Positions 54,158-62,219 of a stretch of 64,000 bases of DNA are shown here, one piece after another (within the stretch, counting starts at the first letter, position 1; every line of letters starts with the position of its first letter). A model generated the notes under the pieces. That model had not been told where the DNA came from. It made no database searches and saw nothing but the letters and a program-made list of their open reading frames with translations. Location of the stretch: NCBI GenBank assembly GCA_020633315.1, contig JACKDV010000006.1, positions 124,001 to 188,000 of the forward strand, written 5' to 3'. Position numbers and translations under genes: made by a program. The stretch is from Myxococcales bacterium (lineage in GTDB: Bacteria; Myxococcota_A; Polyangia; Nannocystales; Nannocystaceae).

Positions 54158-55525
54158 ATGAGCCGCAAGTTCCTGTCGCGACGCACGATGCTGCGCGGAG
54201 CCATGGGCGGGGCCGCGGTCTCGCTGGCCCTGCCCCCGCTCGAGGCCATGCTCTCCCCCAACGGCGCCTGGGCCGACGGCAGCGAGGATCCGCCGACCTT
54301 CGGGATCTTCTTCTGGGCCAACGGCACGCCCTGGCACGCGGGCCACGGCGCCGAGCAGGGCTCGAGCGGCTACCCCGACCTGTGGACCCCCATCGGCACC
54401 GGGGCCGGCTACACGCCCAACGAGCTCACCCAGCCGCTGGCCGCCCACTCGGTGAGCATCGCCACCGGGCTCGAGCCCAAGACCGAGATCCCGGCCGATC
54501 CGCCGGGCCAGGGCGACGGCCACATGCGCGGCTTCATGGTCGCGCTCACCTCCGACCGGCCGCGCCCCGAGGGCTTCGATCACCCCTCGCACACCCTGAC
54601 CGCGCTGCGCCCCACCCTCGACCAGTACGTGGCCAAGCACGAGCAGTTCTACGGATCCAACGTGCCGCGCTTCCGCTCGCTGGTGATGGGGATCTCGGAG
54701 GCCCGCTTCCACGACTACGGACACTGGAACGCGATCTCCTACAACGGGCCCGACTCGGTGAACCTGCCGGTGATGGATCCGGCGCAGCTGTACGGCCTGC
54801 TGTTCGACATCCCGGCCGACACCGCGCTGCTCGAGCGCCGGGTGAGCCTGCTCGACACCGTGATGGAGGACGCCCACGACCTGCGCGCGCGGCTGGGCGC
54901 GGCCGACCAGGTGCGGCTCGACGAGCACCTCGCCCACCTCGACGAGATCCAGCGCCGCCTGGAGCTGTCGGTCGCCGCCTGCGACGACCCGGGGCTGCCG
55001 GCCAGCTCGGGCGACCTCATCGAGAAGACCGACATCATGGCGCAGCTGCTCGCCCGCGGCCTGCTGTGCGGGCTCACCCGGGTGTTCAGCTTCATGCTGA
55101 CCTCGCCGGCCACCACCCACGTGTTCTCCAACCTGGGGGTGCCCGACGGGATGCACAAGACCTGCCACGACGGGCTGTGGGACCGCGTCCGCAGCATCAC
55201 CCTGTACCAGATGCAGGCCTTCGCGCGCTTCCTCGACGTCATGCAGGGCACGGTCGATCCCACCGGCCTGAGCCTGCTCGATCGCATGCTCGTGCTCGGC
55301 ACCTCGGAGTACGGCGAGGGCTGGCAGCACGGCAACAAGGAGCACCCGGTGATCTTCGCGGGCCGCTGCTGCGGCGCGATCAACCCCGGCGTGCACGAGC
55401 GGATCCCCGACGGCAACCTCAGCATGGCCCACGTGAGCGCGCTGCGGGCCCTGGGGATCGAGACGCCGAGCTACGGGTTCAACGGTGGTGAGACCGGCGA
55501 GCAGCTCTCGAACATCCTCGCCTGA
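54158..55525 (+). CDS. DUF1552 Tat-exported protein
   Basis: 455 residues, starting 4 bp after the DUF1592 gene. The twin-Arg signal SRRTMLRGAMGGAAVSLALP indicates Tat export, so the protein probably folds or binds a cofactor in the cytoplasm. DUF1552 landmarks: PPTFGIFFWANGTPWH, HSVSIATGLEPKTEIP, GDGHMRGFMVALTSD, SIFRSLVMGISEA-like LVMGISEARFHDYGH, and ISYNGPD. EYGEGWQHGNKEHPVIFAGR near the end resembles DUF1501/sulfatase-like metal sites (His-rich). The DUF1592 partner is immediately upstream. Confidence 0.92.
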   Translation: MSRKFLSRRTMLRGAMGGAAVSLALPPLEAMLSPNGAWADGSEDPPTFGIFFWANGTPWHAGHGAEQGSSGYPDLWTPIGTGAGYTPNELTQPLAAHSVSIATGLEPKTEIPADPPGQGDGHMRGFMVALTSDRPRPEGFDHPSHTLTALRPTLDQYVAKHEQFYGSNVPRFRSLVMGISEARFHDYGHWNAISYNGPDSVNLPVMDPAQLYGLLFDIPADTALLERRVSLLDTVMEDAHDLRARLGAADQVRLDEHLAHLDEIQRRLELSVAACDDPGLPASSGDLIEKTDIMAQLLARGLLCGLTRVFSFMLTSPATTHVFSNLGVPDGMHKTCHDGLWDRVRSITLYQMQAFARFLDVMQGTVDPTGLSLLDRMLVLGTSEYGEGWQHGNKEHPVIFAGRCCGAINPGVHERIPDGNLSMAHVSALRALGIETPSYGFNGGETGEQLSNILA

Positions 55526-56501
55526 GGCAGGCCGGGGCGGCGCATCCGTGGGCGCGGCCGCGCTCGCGCTGCTGCTGCTCGGCTGCCCCGGTGACGATGG
55601 CCGGGCCGGCGACACCGAGCCCGGCTCGTCGGGCGGGGTGGGCACGGCGGGCACCACCGCCGTCGACGGCAGCGAGGGGCTCGACACCGAGGGGCCGGAC
55701 ACCGAGACCCCGCCGCCGCCCGACTGCGACCCCGGCGAGGTCGCGTGCGGCAGCCTCTGCGCCGACCTGCTGAGCGACCCCAGCAACTGCGGCCAGTGCG
55801 GGCGCACCTGCGTGATCCCGCATGCGAGCGCGGCCTGCGAGGCGGGCGAGTGCGCGCTGGCGGGCTGCGATCCGGGGTACAGCGACTGCGACGACGACAT
55901 CGCCTCCGGCTGCGAGAACCCCATCGACTGTCAGGAGGGACAGACCTGCAGCACGGTGTGCGGCTCGGAGGGCACCGTGGATTGCAGCAACGTGTGTGCC
56001 GCGGCGGGCGAGCCCGTGTGCACGCCGCCGGTCGAGACCTGCAACGTGATGGACGACGACTGCAACGACACCTGCGACGAGGGGCCCCTGCTCGGCTGCC
56101 GCATCGGGGTGCACCGCTCCAACAGCCCCACCCTCGGGCACTTCTACACCACCGACCTGGCCGAGGCGCAGTCGGGCGACCTCAACCTCGAGGCGCAGGA
56201 CTACTTCTTCCTCTACAACCCCGGGGTGGAGGGTCTGCAGCCGCTGTTCCGCTGCATCAAGCCCAACGGCAAGCGCTGGCTGACCAGCTCGACCGACTGC
56301 GAGGGCACGGCGGCGCCCGAGCTCACGGTGGGCTTCATCTCCACCGACGATCGCTGCGGCGCCACGCCGCTGTATCGCCTGCTCAACGCCGGACCCGACG
56401 CGCACTTCTACACGGTGAGCGCCCCCGAGCGAGACAACGCGGTGAGCAACCTGGGCTTCGTCGACCAGGGCATCGCCGGCTACGTGTGGCTGGGTGCCTG
56501 A
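55485..56501 (+). CDS. DUF5648 lipoprotein with Cys-rich region
   Basis: Up to 338 residues. GTG 55485 or 55488 overlaps the DUF1552 3-prime end by about 40 bp and gives a basic n-region; GTG 55548 avoids overlap. The lipobox is LALLLLGC. After an STG/Asp linker comes a Cys-rich section (CGSLCADLLSDPSNCGQCGR; CNVMDDDCNDTCDEG) typical of myxobacterial surface proteins. The C-terminal ~130 residues carry the DUF5648 repeats GHFYTTDLAEAQ and AHFYTVSAPERD. DUF5648 is seen in many secreted proteins and probably binds carbohydrate or protein. Confidence 0.8.
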   Translation: MVRPASSSRTSSPEAGRGGASVGAAALALLLLGCPGDDGRAGDTEPGSSGGVGTAGTTAVDGSEGLDTEGPDTETPPPPDCDPGEVACGSLCADLLSDPSNCGQCGRTCVIPHASAACEAGECALAGCDPGYSDCDDDIASGCENPIDCQEGQTCSTVCGSEGTVDCSNVCAAAGEPVCTPPVETCNVMDDDCNDTCDEGPLLGCRIGVHRSNSPTLGHFYTTDLAEAQSGDLNLEAQDYFFLYNPGVEGLQPLFRCIKPNGKRWLTSSTDCEGTAAPELTVGFISTDDRCGATPLYRLLNAGPDAHFYTVSAPERDNAVSNLGFVDQGIAGYVWLGA

Positions 56502-56609
56502 GGGCGGGGGTCGATCCCCGCGACGGCAGCGAAGCGGGCGGCGGCACGGATCCGACGCGAGCGCTCCCAACGATCTCGTCCCGGGCGCGCCCGCGCTATC
56601 CTGCCCCGC

Positions 56610-57143
56610 ATGACGCCGCGTGCTCGCCCCTGCTCCGCCCTGATCCGCCTCGTGGGAGCCCTCGTGCTCGTGGGCGGGGCCGGCTGCCCGGGCGACGACA
56701 CCACCGGGAGCTCCGGCGCGGGCTCGACCACCGAGCCGAGCAGCAGCTCCTCGGGCTCACTGTCGGCGTCGGAGACCTCGGCCACCACCACCACCACCGC
56801 CGCCGACACGACCGCCGCCGGCTCGAGCACCGGGCCCGCCTGCGATCGCGACGCCTGCGAGGCGCTCGACCTCGAGAGCTGTGCCGCCTGCGACCCGAAC
56901 GACTGCGCCGTGCTCTCGGGCTACCCCTGGCGGCAGGACGACACCGGGGCCTGGTGCATCGAGGGCGCCGTGCCCATCGCCTGCCAGGTGGGCAGCATCT
57001 GCTTCGACTACTACCTCACCCTGTGCGACGCCGATGGGCAGGTCTACTACGTGGACATGGGCTGCCCCGCCTTCGACATCGAGGCGGCCGGCTTCACCGA
57101 GTGCGACGCCCCGGCGCCCCTGGAGGTCTCCTGCGAGGCATGA
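56610..57143 (+). CDS. Small Cys-rich lipoprotein
   Basis: 177 residues. The signal LVGALVLVGGAGC is followed by a ~55-residue Ser/Thr/Gly linker. The mature domain holds about ten Cys (CDRDACEALDLESCAACDPN; CIEGAVPIACQVGSICFDY). It looks like a disulfide-rich surface protein; no family known to me. TATCCT lies 7 nt before the ATG, suggesting a leaderless mRNA. The same frame stays open beyond the stop (see the next feature). Confidence 0.72.
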   Translation: MTPRARPCSALIRLVGALVLVGGAGCPGDDTTGSSGAGSTTEPSSSSSGSLSASETSATTTTTAADTTAAGSSTGPACDRDACEALDLESCAACDPNDCAVLSGYPWRQDDTGAWCIEGAVPIACQVGSICFDYYLTLCDADGQVYYVDMGCPAFDIEAAGFTECDAPAPLEVSCEA

Positions 57144-57181
57144 GCGGGTGCCGAGCCGAGCCGCGCGCGATACCCTGCGCC

Positions 57182-57299
57182 ATGCCCTGGCGATCCCGGC
57201 GAGGTCCTCGACGACGGCGAAGACTGCTGCACCTGCCGCGAGCCGGGGACGTGGAGCTGTGGTAGTTGCGGAGCCGGCGAGTCCAGCGGGACGGGTTAG
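57182..57299 (+). pseudogene. Possible gene remnant with Cys-rich C-terminal coding scrap
   Basis: ATG 57182 is preceded at 5 nt by TACCCT, like other gene starts here, but its frame stops after 27 odd residues. A different frame gives CPGDPGEVLDDGEDCCTCRE and then PGTWSCGSCG, ending at TAG 57297-57299. That looks like the C-terminus of a Cys-rich secreted protein. A start in one frame and a believable end in another, within 120 bp, suggests a gene collapsed by internal deletion. Weak evidence; chance is possible. Confidence 0.3.
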
Positions 57300-57392
57300 C
57301 TTTCTTGGAATTCGGCCGTTGGCACCAGGCTTACGGCGCATTTTCTCGATCGGGGCTCGATCGTTTCGACGATCGCGGGCACTGCCGAGTCG

Positions 57393-58319
57393 ATGCTGGC
57401 TTACCCCTATCCCCAACGTCTGCTCCCCTTGCTCGCCTGCCTCGCCGCCCCCGGCTGCCTGTCCTTCGGCAGCGGTGACGTCACCGACATCGAAGGCCGC
57501 GAGGATCTGCGCGAGTGCGCCGGTGACCTGAGCCAGGACGAGATCGATCTCAACCTCCAGATCTCGGCCGACTACGCCCAGAGCCTGCACGAGATGGTCG
57601 CCTGCGGCGGCCTCGCGGTGCGCCTGTGCCAGGGGGTCAGCAGCGGGATCATCGACGCCCTGCTGACCAACTCCTCCGACGCCACCCCCGACGGCTGGAC
57701 CTACCAGGGCGAGGGAGTCTACCGCACCGGCAACGCGGGCACGGACATGACCACCCGCTTCTACGTGACCGAGGACTACTCGTTCGCGGCCGCGGGCGAG
57801 GTGGTCACCTACGACGTGTTCCAGCTCGAGAGCTACCTGGTCGACCCGGTGGTCGCGGTCGACCTGAGCACCGGCCGCACCGAGCTGCGCTTCTCCGCCG
57901 CCGGGCCGCTGGTGGAGCTGCTGGGGCTGGGGGCGGAGCCGCACAGCCCGATGCAGCTCTCGCTCGGCGACACCCAGGCGCTCAACGACCGCCTCGAGGA
58001 GCTCGAGTTCGACAGCATCGTGGTGGTGGACGATCCCCAGGGGGACTCGACCATCCAGTATCACACCCAGTCGCCGCGCATGCCGGCCAAGGCCCTGCTC
58101 GCCGGGGTGTCGATGGAGTTCGAGCTGGTCGAGGCCACCGGCAAGCGCGACGACACCGACCAGGACCTGGTGGTCGACGAGTGGACGATCGAGTTCGCCG
58201 ACGGCAAGAACCTGATCGGCTCGTCGCTCTACCACGTGCTCGGCGGCAGCTTCGGGTTCTCGGGCGAGGCCGCGTTCGACGACAGCAGCTACGCCCAGAC
58301 CAGCGTGAGCTGCAACTAG
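57393..58319 (+). CDS. Lipoprotein of unknown function
   Basis: 308 residues from ATG 57393. The signal peptide ends LACLAAPGC. The mature domain begins SADYAQSLHEMVACGGLAVR with LCQGVSSGIIDALLTN. It continues as a beta-rich fold (AGEVVTYDVFQLESYLVDPV; DDPQGDSTIQYHTQSP) with few Cys. No motif recognised. It ends by a 4-bp tail-to-tail overlap with the convergent lipoprotein gene. The 250 bp before it hold the remnant above and little else. Confidence 0.72.
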   Translation: MLAYPYPQRLLPLLACLAAPGCLSFGSGDVTDIEGREDLRECAGDLSQDEIDLNLQISADYAQSLHEMVACGGLAVRLCQGVSSGIIDALLTNSSDATPDGWTYQGEGVYRTGNAGTDMTTRFYVTEDYSFAAAGEVVTYDVFQLESYLVDPVVAVDLSTGRTELRFSAAGPLVELLGLGAEPHSPMQLSLGDTQALNDRLEELEFDSIVVVDDPQGDSTIQYHTQSPRMPAKALLAGVSMEFELVEATGKRDDTDQDLVVDEWTIEFADGKNLIGSSLYHVLGGSFGFSGEAAFDDSSYAQTSVSCN

Positions 58320-58879
58320 CGCGAGGCCAGCAGCGGCGCCGGCACCTGCAGGGGGTCGGCGTCGGGCAGCTCGCTCGCGTGGAGCTGCAGCGCCTGGCGG
58401 GCGGTGGCCGTGCCCTCGACCACCAGCTCGAGCTGGAGCGAGGCGGCATCCCGGCCCTCGGGGAGGCTCGCCGCCGCCTCGGCCAGCGACACGCTCAGCG
58501 TGCCCTCGTCGCGGCCCGGGCCCCAGGTGGCGGCATCGCGGGCGACCACCACCCCGCGCTCGTCGACCAGGCGCAGCTCCACGTGGGCCTCGCGCTCGAG
58601 CTGCGGCGGCCGAATGGTGATCTCTCCCCGCGGCCCCACCTCGAGCTGGCCGGAGCGCTTGCCCCCGCCCGTGTAGATGGCCCCGGTGCTGAAGTCGACC
58701 GCGATGGCGATGATCCCCGGGATCAAGCCGGGGATGAACCACAGGATGTCGAGGACCAGCGGCCCCACGTCGATGCTGCCGCCCGCGTTGCCCTTGCGCT
58801 CCGGGTACAGGATGGTGGCGCAGCTCGACAGCAGGCTCAGGGACACCACGGCCGCGAGACTCCGACGCAGGACGGTCAT
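58316..58879 (-). CDS. Conserved lipoprotein of unknown function
   Basis: 187 residues. The lipobox SLSLLSSC is followed by ATILYPERKGNAGGSIDVGP and LVLDILWFIPGLIPGIIAIA, then VDFSTGAIY. This block (ATIL..R.G..GG.ID....LD......PG...FAVDF.TGAIY) is a pattern of small proteobacterial lipoproteins whose hydrophobic segment probably lies in the membrane. A soluble C-terminal domain of about 100 residues follows. Function unknown. Confidence 0.75.
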   Translation of the reverse strand: MTVLRRSLAAVVSLSLLSSCATILYPERKGNAGGSIDVGPLVLDILWFIPGLIPGIIAIAVDFSTGAIYTGGGKRSGQLEVGPRGEITIRPPQLEREAHVELRLVDERGVVVARDAATWGPGRDEGTLSVSLAEAAASLPEGRDAASLQLELVVEGTATARQALQLHASELPDADPLQVPAPLLASR

Positions 58880-58959
58880 GGCGGGATCATAGCCGGTCGA
58901 TCGAGTCGGTGCGCCACGCGGACCCCCACGCCCGCTCGATCCGAGGAGCGCTTAATCGG

Positions 58960-58988
58960 TTGCGACCCCGCGATCGGCGGGCTAGGCT
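58960..58988 (+). promoter_or_regulatory. Sigma70-type promoter for the hflX leader
   Basis: TTGCGA at 58960-58965 and TAGGCT at 58983-58988 are separated by exactly 17 bp, a good housekeeping promoter. Transcription would start near 58995, about 225 nt before the hflX start, leaving a long leader that contains a short ORF and hairpins. Confidence 0.6.
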
Positions 58989-59026
58989 AGGCGCTTCCAG
59001 TCGTTCCTCCAGCCGGAGGTCTCGTC

Positions 59027-59050
59027 ATGGTCTTCACGCACTTCCTATAG
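59027..59050 (+). CDS. Seven-codon leader ORF (MVFTHFL) upstream of hflX
   Basis: ATG 59027 is preceded at 7 bp by GGAGG (59015-59019), one of the best ribosome binding sites in the window. It encodes only M-V-F-T-H-F-L before TAG 59048-59050. Such short leaders with strong initiation commonly precede ABC-F and macrolide/lincosamide-type resistance genes and sense stalled ribosomes. Bases 59035-59040 (cacgca) inside it can pair with 59113-59118 (tgcgtg), which alternatively pairs with 59100-59105. I infer a regulatory peptide, not a functional protein. Confidence 0.5.
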   Translation: MVFTHFL

Positions 59051-59098
59051 TCCTCGCTTCGAGCCCTCGCTCGGAGACAACCGCCCGGCCCTTCGCGA

Positions 59099-59119
59099 GC
59101 ACGCATCCTCACTGCGTGC
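59099..59119 (+). promoter_or_regulatory. Leader hairpin with alternative pairing (possible attenuator)
   Basis: gcacgca (59099-59105) pairs perfectly with tgcgtgc (59113-59119). The 3-prime arm can instead pair with cacgca inside the leader ORF. A second long-range stem, gaattgc (59126-59132) with gcaattc (59173-59179), closes the rest of the leader before the hflX start. Mutually exclusive pairing next to a translated leader ORF is the hallmark of translation-dependent attenuation. Confidence 0.45.
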
Positions 59120-59221
59120 CCACGTGAATTGCTGCGGCCAGGACCACCAGGCACCTCCTCCACGGCGTTTCCGCAATTCGGCGGGCGCGCGACGGGGCGG
59201 GTGCGCCACCAGGAAGCTGCG

Positions 59222-60598
59222 ATGAAATTCCATTCGAAAGCGATCGTCGAGCACGACGAGGTACCCCTGGCCGACGACGGCCAGTGGGAGCAACTGATCG
59301 AGCACTGGGCCGCGCGTCACTCCGGCCCCGGCCAGCCGGGGACCGAGGGCACCCGCTGCTACGTGGTGAGCGTGGGCGACTGGGGCGACGAGGTCGAGCG
59401 CGACGCCCAGCTCGCCGAGATCCTCGGGCTGGTGCGGGCCCAGGGCAACCCGGTGGTGGGGCACGAGACCCTCCGCCGCGCCCGGCCCGAGCCCCGCACC
59501 TACCTGGGACGAGGGGCGGCCTCGCAGATCGCCGCGCGGGCGCGGGAGCAGGGCGCCACCATGCTCGTCGTCGATGCCGAGCTCAGCCCCTCGCAGACCC
59601 GCAACCTCGAGGACGTGGCGGGGCTGTCGGTGTGCGACCGCGAGGCGGTGATCCTCGACGTCTTCGCCCGCCACGCCCGCACCCGCAAGGCGCGGATCCA
59701 GGTGGAGATCGCCCACCTCGAGTACCTGCGCCCGCGGATCCGCGGCCTGGGGCTCGACATGGATCAGCAGACCGGCGGCATGGTCAAGGCGCGGGGTCCG
59801 GGCGAGACCGCCTCGGAGCTGCTCGCGCGGCGGCTCGACGGGCGGCTGGCCGAGCTGCGCAAGCAGTTCGCTCGGCTCGTGCGCGCGGGGGTCACCCAGC
59901 GCAAGGCCCGGGAGGCCAGCGCGCGGGTGGTGCTGGTGGGCTACACCAACGCGGGCAAGACCTCGCTGATGAACGCGCTGACCGACGCGGGGCTCAGCGC
60001 GCGCGACCTGCCCTTCGAGACCCTCGACACCACCTCGCGCTGCCTCACCCGCCACGGCGGCGACGTGATCATCAGCGACACCGTGGGCTTCATCCGGCGC
60101 CTGCCCGCGCGGCTGCTGGAGAGCTTCCAGACCACCCTCGCCGAGATCGTGGAGGCCTCGCTGGTGACGGTAGTGGTCGACCTCTCCGATCCCGAGTGGC
60201 GCATGCACGTGGAGACCACCGACGCCCAGATCGCCGAGCTGGGGGCGGCCTCGCTGCCCCGCCTCTACGTGTTCAACAAGGTGGATCGGGTCCCGGGGCC
60301 GCCGCCCGCCGAGGCCCTGCGGGCGGCGACCGGGGGCCGCCCCTTCGCGGTCGTCAGCAGCCACGACCCCGAGGCCACGGCGCGGCTGCGCGAGCGCCTG
60401 GTGAGCATGGCTCGCCACGACCACGAGCGAGCGCGGCTGTTCGTGCCCTACGAGGCCACGGAGCTGCTCGCCCTGATCTACGCCCAGTGCCGCGTGCTCG
60501 AGGCCGAGGCGGTGGAGCGAGGGCAGGTCCTCACCATCGAGGGCGCGACCCAGGCGGTGGCCCGGCTGCGGCGGGCCGCCAAGGAGGCACGAGCATGA
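59222..60598 (+). CDS. hflX: Ribosome-associated GTPase HflX
   Basis: 458 residues from ATG 59222; the longer frame from 59129 runs through the leader and is not needed. The HflX N-domain shows GDWGDEVERDAQLAEILGLV, RTYLGRGAASQIAARA, LSPSQTRNLED, VILDVFARHARTRKARIQVE and LEYLRPRIRGL. G-domain: GYTNAGKTSLMNAL (P-loop from residue 240), DTVGFIRRLPARLLESFQTT (G3) and NKVD (G4). HflX splits stalled ribosomes after heat shock or antibiotic stress. The stop overlaps the ABC-F start (ATGA), so the two are translationally coupled. Confidence 0.95.
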   Translation: MKFHSKAIVEHDEVPLADDGQWEQLIEHWAARHSGPGQPGTEGTRCYVVSVGDWGDEVERDAQLAEILGLVRAQGNPVVGHETLRRARPEPRTYLGRGAASQIAARAREQGATMLVVDAELSPSQTRNLEDVAGLSVCDREAVILDVFARHARTRKARIQVEIAHLEYLRPRIRGLGLDMDQQTGGMVKARGPGETASELLARRLDGRLAELRKQFARLVRAGVTQRKAREASARVVLVGYTNAGKTSLMNALTDAGLSARDLPFETLDTTSRCLTRHGGDVIISDTVGFIRRLPARLLESFQTTLAEIVEASLVTVVVDLSDPEWRMHVETTDAQIAELGAASLPRLYVFNKVDRVPGPPPAEALRAATGGRPFAVVSSHDPEATARLRERLVSMARHDHERARLFVPYEATELLALIYAQCRVLEAEAVERGQVLTIEGATQAVARLRRAAKEARA

Positions 60599-62190
60599 GC
60601 GCAGCGTTGTTGGAGCTGGAAGACCTGAGCGTGGGCACCCCCGAGGGGCGGCCCCTGTTCCGCGACCTCGGGCTGAGCGTGGGGCGGGATCGCGTGGCGA
60701 TCGTGGGGCGCAACGGCGTGGGCAAGAGCACCTTGCTCGAGATCCTCGCGGGCCGTCGGGCCCCCGACGCCGGCCGGCGGGTGGCGAGGGTGGAGCCGGT
60801 GCTCGTGCCGCAGCAGCCCGATCCCGAGCAGGCTCGGCAGGCCGCGGAGGCGCTGTGTCGGCGTGCCCTTCGGGACCCCGCCGAGCGTCATGCGATCGAG
60901 CGCGAGCGCATCGCGGCGGGCTTGCCCCCGCTCGCGGCGCTCGTCGACGGCCCGTCCAGCCGGGGCGAGGCTCGCAAGCTGCTGCTGGTGCGGGCGTTGC
61001 TCGAGCGACCGCCGATGCTGCTGCTCGACGAGCCCACCGAGGATCTCGACGAGGCGGGGATCGCCTGGCTGTGCGAGCGGCTGCGTCGCTGGGACGGCGG
61101 GCTCGTGGTGGTCTCGCACCACCGCGGCCTGCTGCGCGAGCTCCCAGACTTCTTCGTGGTGGCGGAGTCCGGCTGTCGCCACCTGCCGGGCCCCTTCGAC
61201 GCCCTGCAGCGCACGCTCGAGCAGGAGGACGAGGCGCGCCAGCAGCAGTACGTCCGAAACCTCAACGCGCTCGCCGAGCAGGAGCAACGCGACGAGCGGA
61301 TCCGTCGTCGACGCGAGCGCAAGAAGAACGTGGGGCGGCTGCACGAGCTGCGGCGTCGCACCTCGCGGGCGCGGCTCAACGAGAAGCGCGGCCACGCCCA
61401 GCAGAGCCAGGCCCGGGCGGCCCGGATCCGCCGCGATCGCATCGAGACCGCGCGGGCCTGGGCCAAGGCCACCCGACGGGCGCTGAGCGTGTCCCTGCCG
61501 CTGGAGCTGCCGAGCCCCGAGCTGCCGCCCGACGACGGGCAGCCCGCGATCGTGCTGGAGGGCGTGGAGGTCTGCGCGGCCGGGCGACCGCTGCTGTCGG
61601 CGCTCGACCTGCGGATCGGTCGCGAGCGGCTCGCGGTGATGGGCCCCAACGGCGCGGGGAAGACCTCGCTGCTGCGCGTGATGCTGGGCCAGCGCTCGGC
61701 CGACGCGGGCTCGGTGCGGCTCCGTGCGGAGCGGATCGGCGCGATCGCCCAGGGGGCCACCGACTGGGAGTCCGACGAGAGCCTGCTGTGGCACCTGCAC
61801 CAGGGCTCGCCGGACGCCACCCTCGAGCAGCTCGCCACCATGCTGGTGGAGCACCGCTTCCCGCTGGCGCTGGCCCAACGTCCGCTGCGCTCGCTGAGCC
61901 CGGGCGAGCGGGTCCGGGCTGCGCTGCTGTGCCTGTTCGCTCGCGCCCCCGCGGTGGATCTGCTGGTGCTCGACGAGCCCACCAACAGCCTCGACTTCGT
62001 GGGCATGGCCGCCCTGCAACGCGCGCTGCGAGCCTGGCCCGGCGGATTGGTGGTGGCGAGCCACGATCGCGAGCTCCTCGAGGCGATCGGCATCCAGCGG
62101 GTCCTGGTGCTCGACGGTCGGGGCTCGTGGACGAGCCGACCCGAGATCGGCCTACATCAATCATCGAAATGGTTGGAGGTTCAGGATTGA
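60595..62190 (+). CDS. ABC-F family ATPase (ribosome-acting)
   Basis: 531 residues, ATG 60595 overlapping the hflX TGA by 4 bp. Two ABC domains without membrane segments: the first has GRNGVGKSTLLEILAG and LLLLDEPTEDLDE, the second GPNGAGKTSLLRVMLG, SLSPGERVRAALL and LLVLDEPTNSLD. The first signature is degenerate (SSRGEARK instead of SGGE/Q). The linker between domains is long, charged and helical (RIRRRRERKKNVGRLHELRR), like the P-site tRNA interaction motif of ABC-F proteins. Coupling to hflX suggests a joint role in rescuing drug- or stress-stalled ribosomes. Antibiotic resistance is plausible but not shown. Confidence 0.93.
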   Translation: MSAALLELEDLSVGTPEGRPLFRDLGLSVGRDRVAIVGRNGVGKSTLLEILAGRRAPDAGRRVARVEPVLVPQQPDPEQARQAAEALCRRALRDPAERHAIERERIAAGLPPLAALVDGPSSRGEARKLLLVRALLERPPMLLLDEPTEDLDEAGIAWLCERLRRWDGGLVVVSHHRGLLRELPDFFVVAESGCRHLPGPFDALQRTLEQEDEARQQQYVRNLNALAEQEQRDERIRRRRERKKNVGRLHELRRRTSRARLNEKRGHAQQSQARAARIRRDRIETARAWAKATRRALSVSLPLELPSPELPPDDGQPAIVLEGVEVCAAGRPLLSALDLRIGRERLAVMGPNGAGKTSLLRVMLGQRSADAGSVRLRAERIGAIAQGATDWESDESLLWHLHQGSPDATLEQLATMLVEHRFPLALAQRPLRSLSPGERVRAALLCLFARAPAVDLLVLDEPTNSLDFVGMAALQRALRAWPGGLVVASHDRELLEAIGIQRVLVLDGRGSWTSRPEIGLHQSSKWLEVQD

Positions 62191-62219
62191 AATGATCCTT
62201 TTGTTCGATTTACCATTGG

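Noticed and set aside
57141..57143. Second in-frame TGA as a selenocysteine codon in the Cys-rich lipoprotein
   Set aside because: The frame continues, but the TGA does not replace a catalytic Cys of any known fold, the text after it includes promoter-like DNA, and no SECIS-like hairpin follows.
59129..59221. Longer HflX start in the leader region
   Set aside because: HflX homology begins after ATG 59222, and the upstream residues are encoded by the hairpin region.
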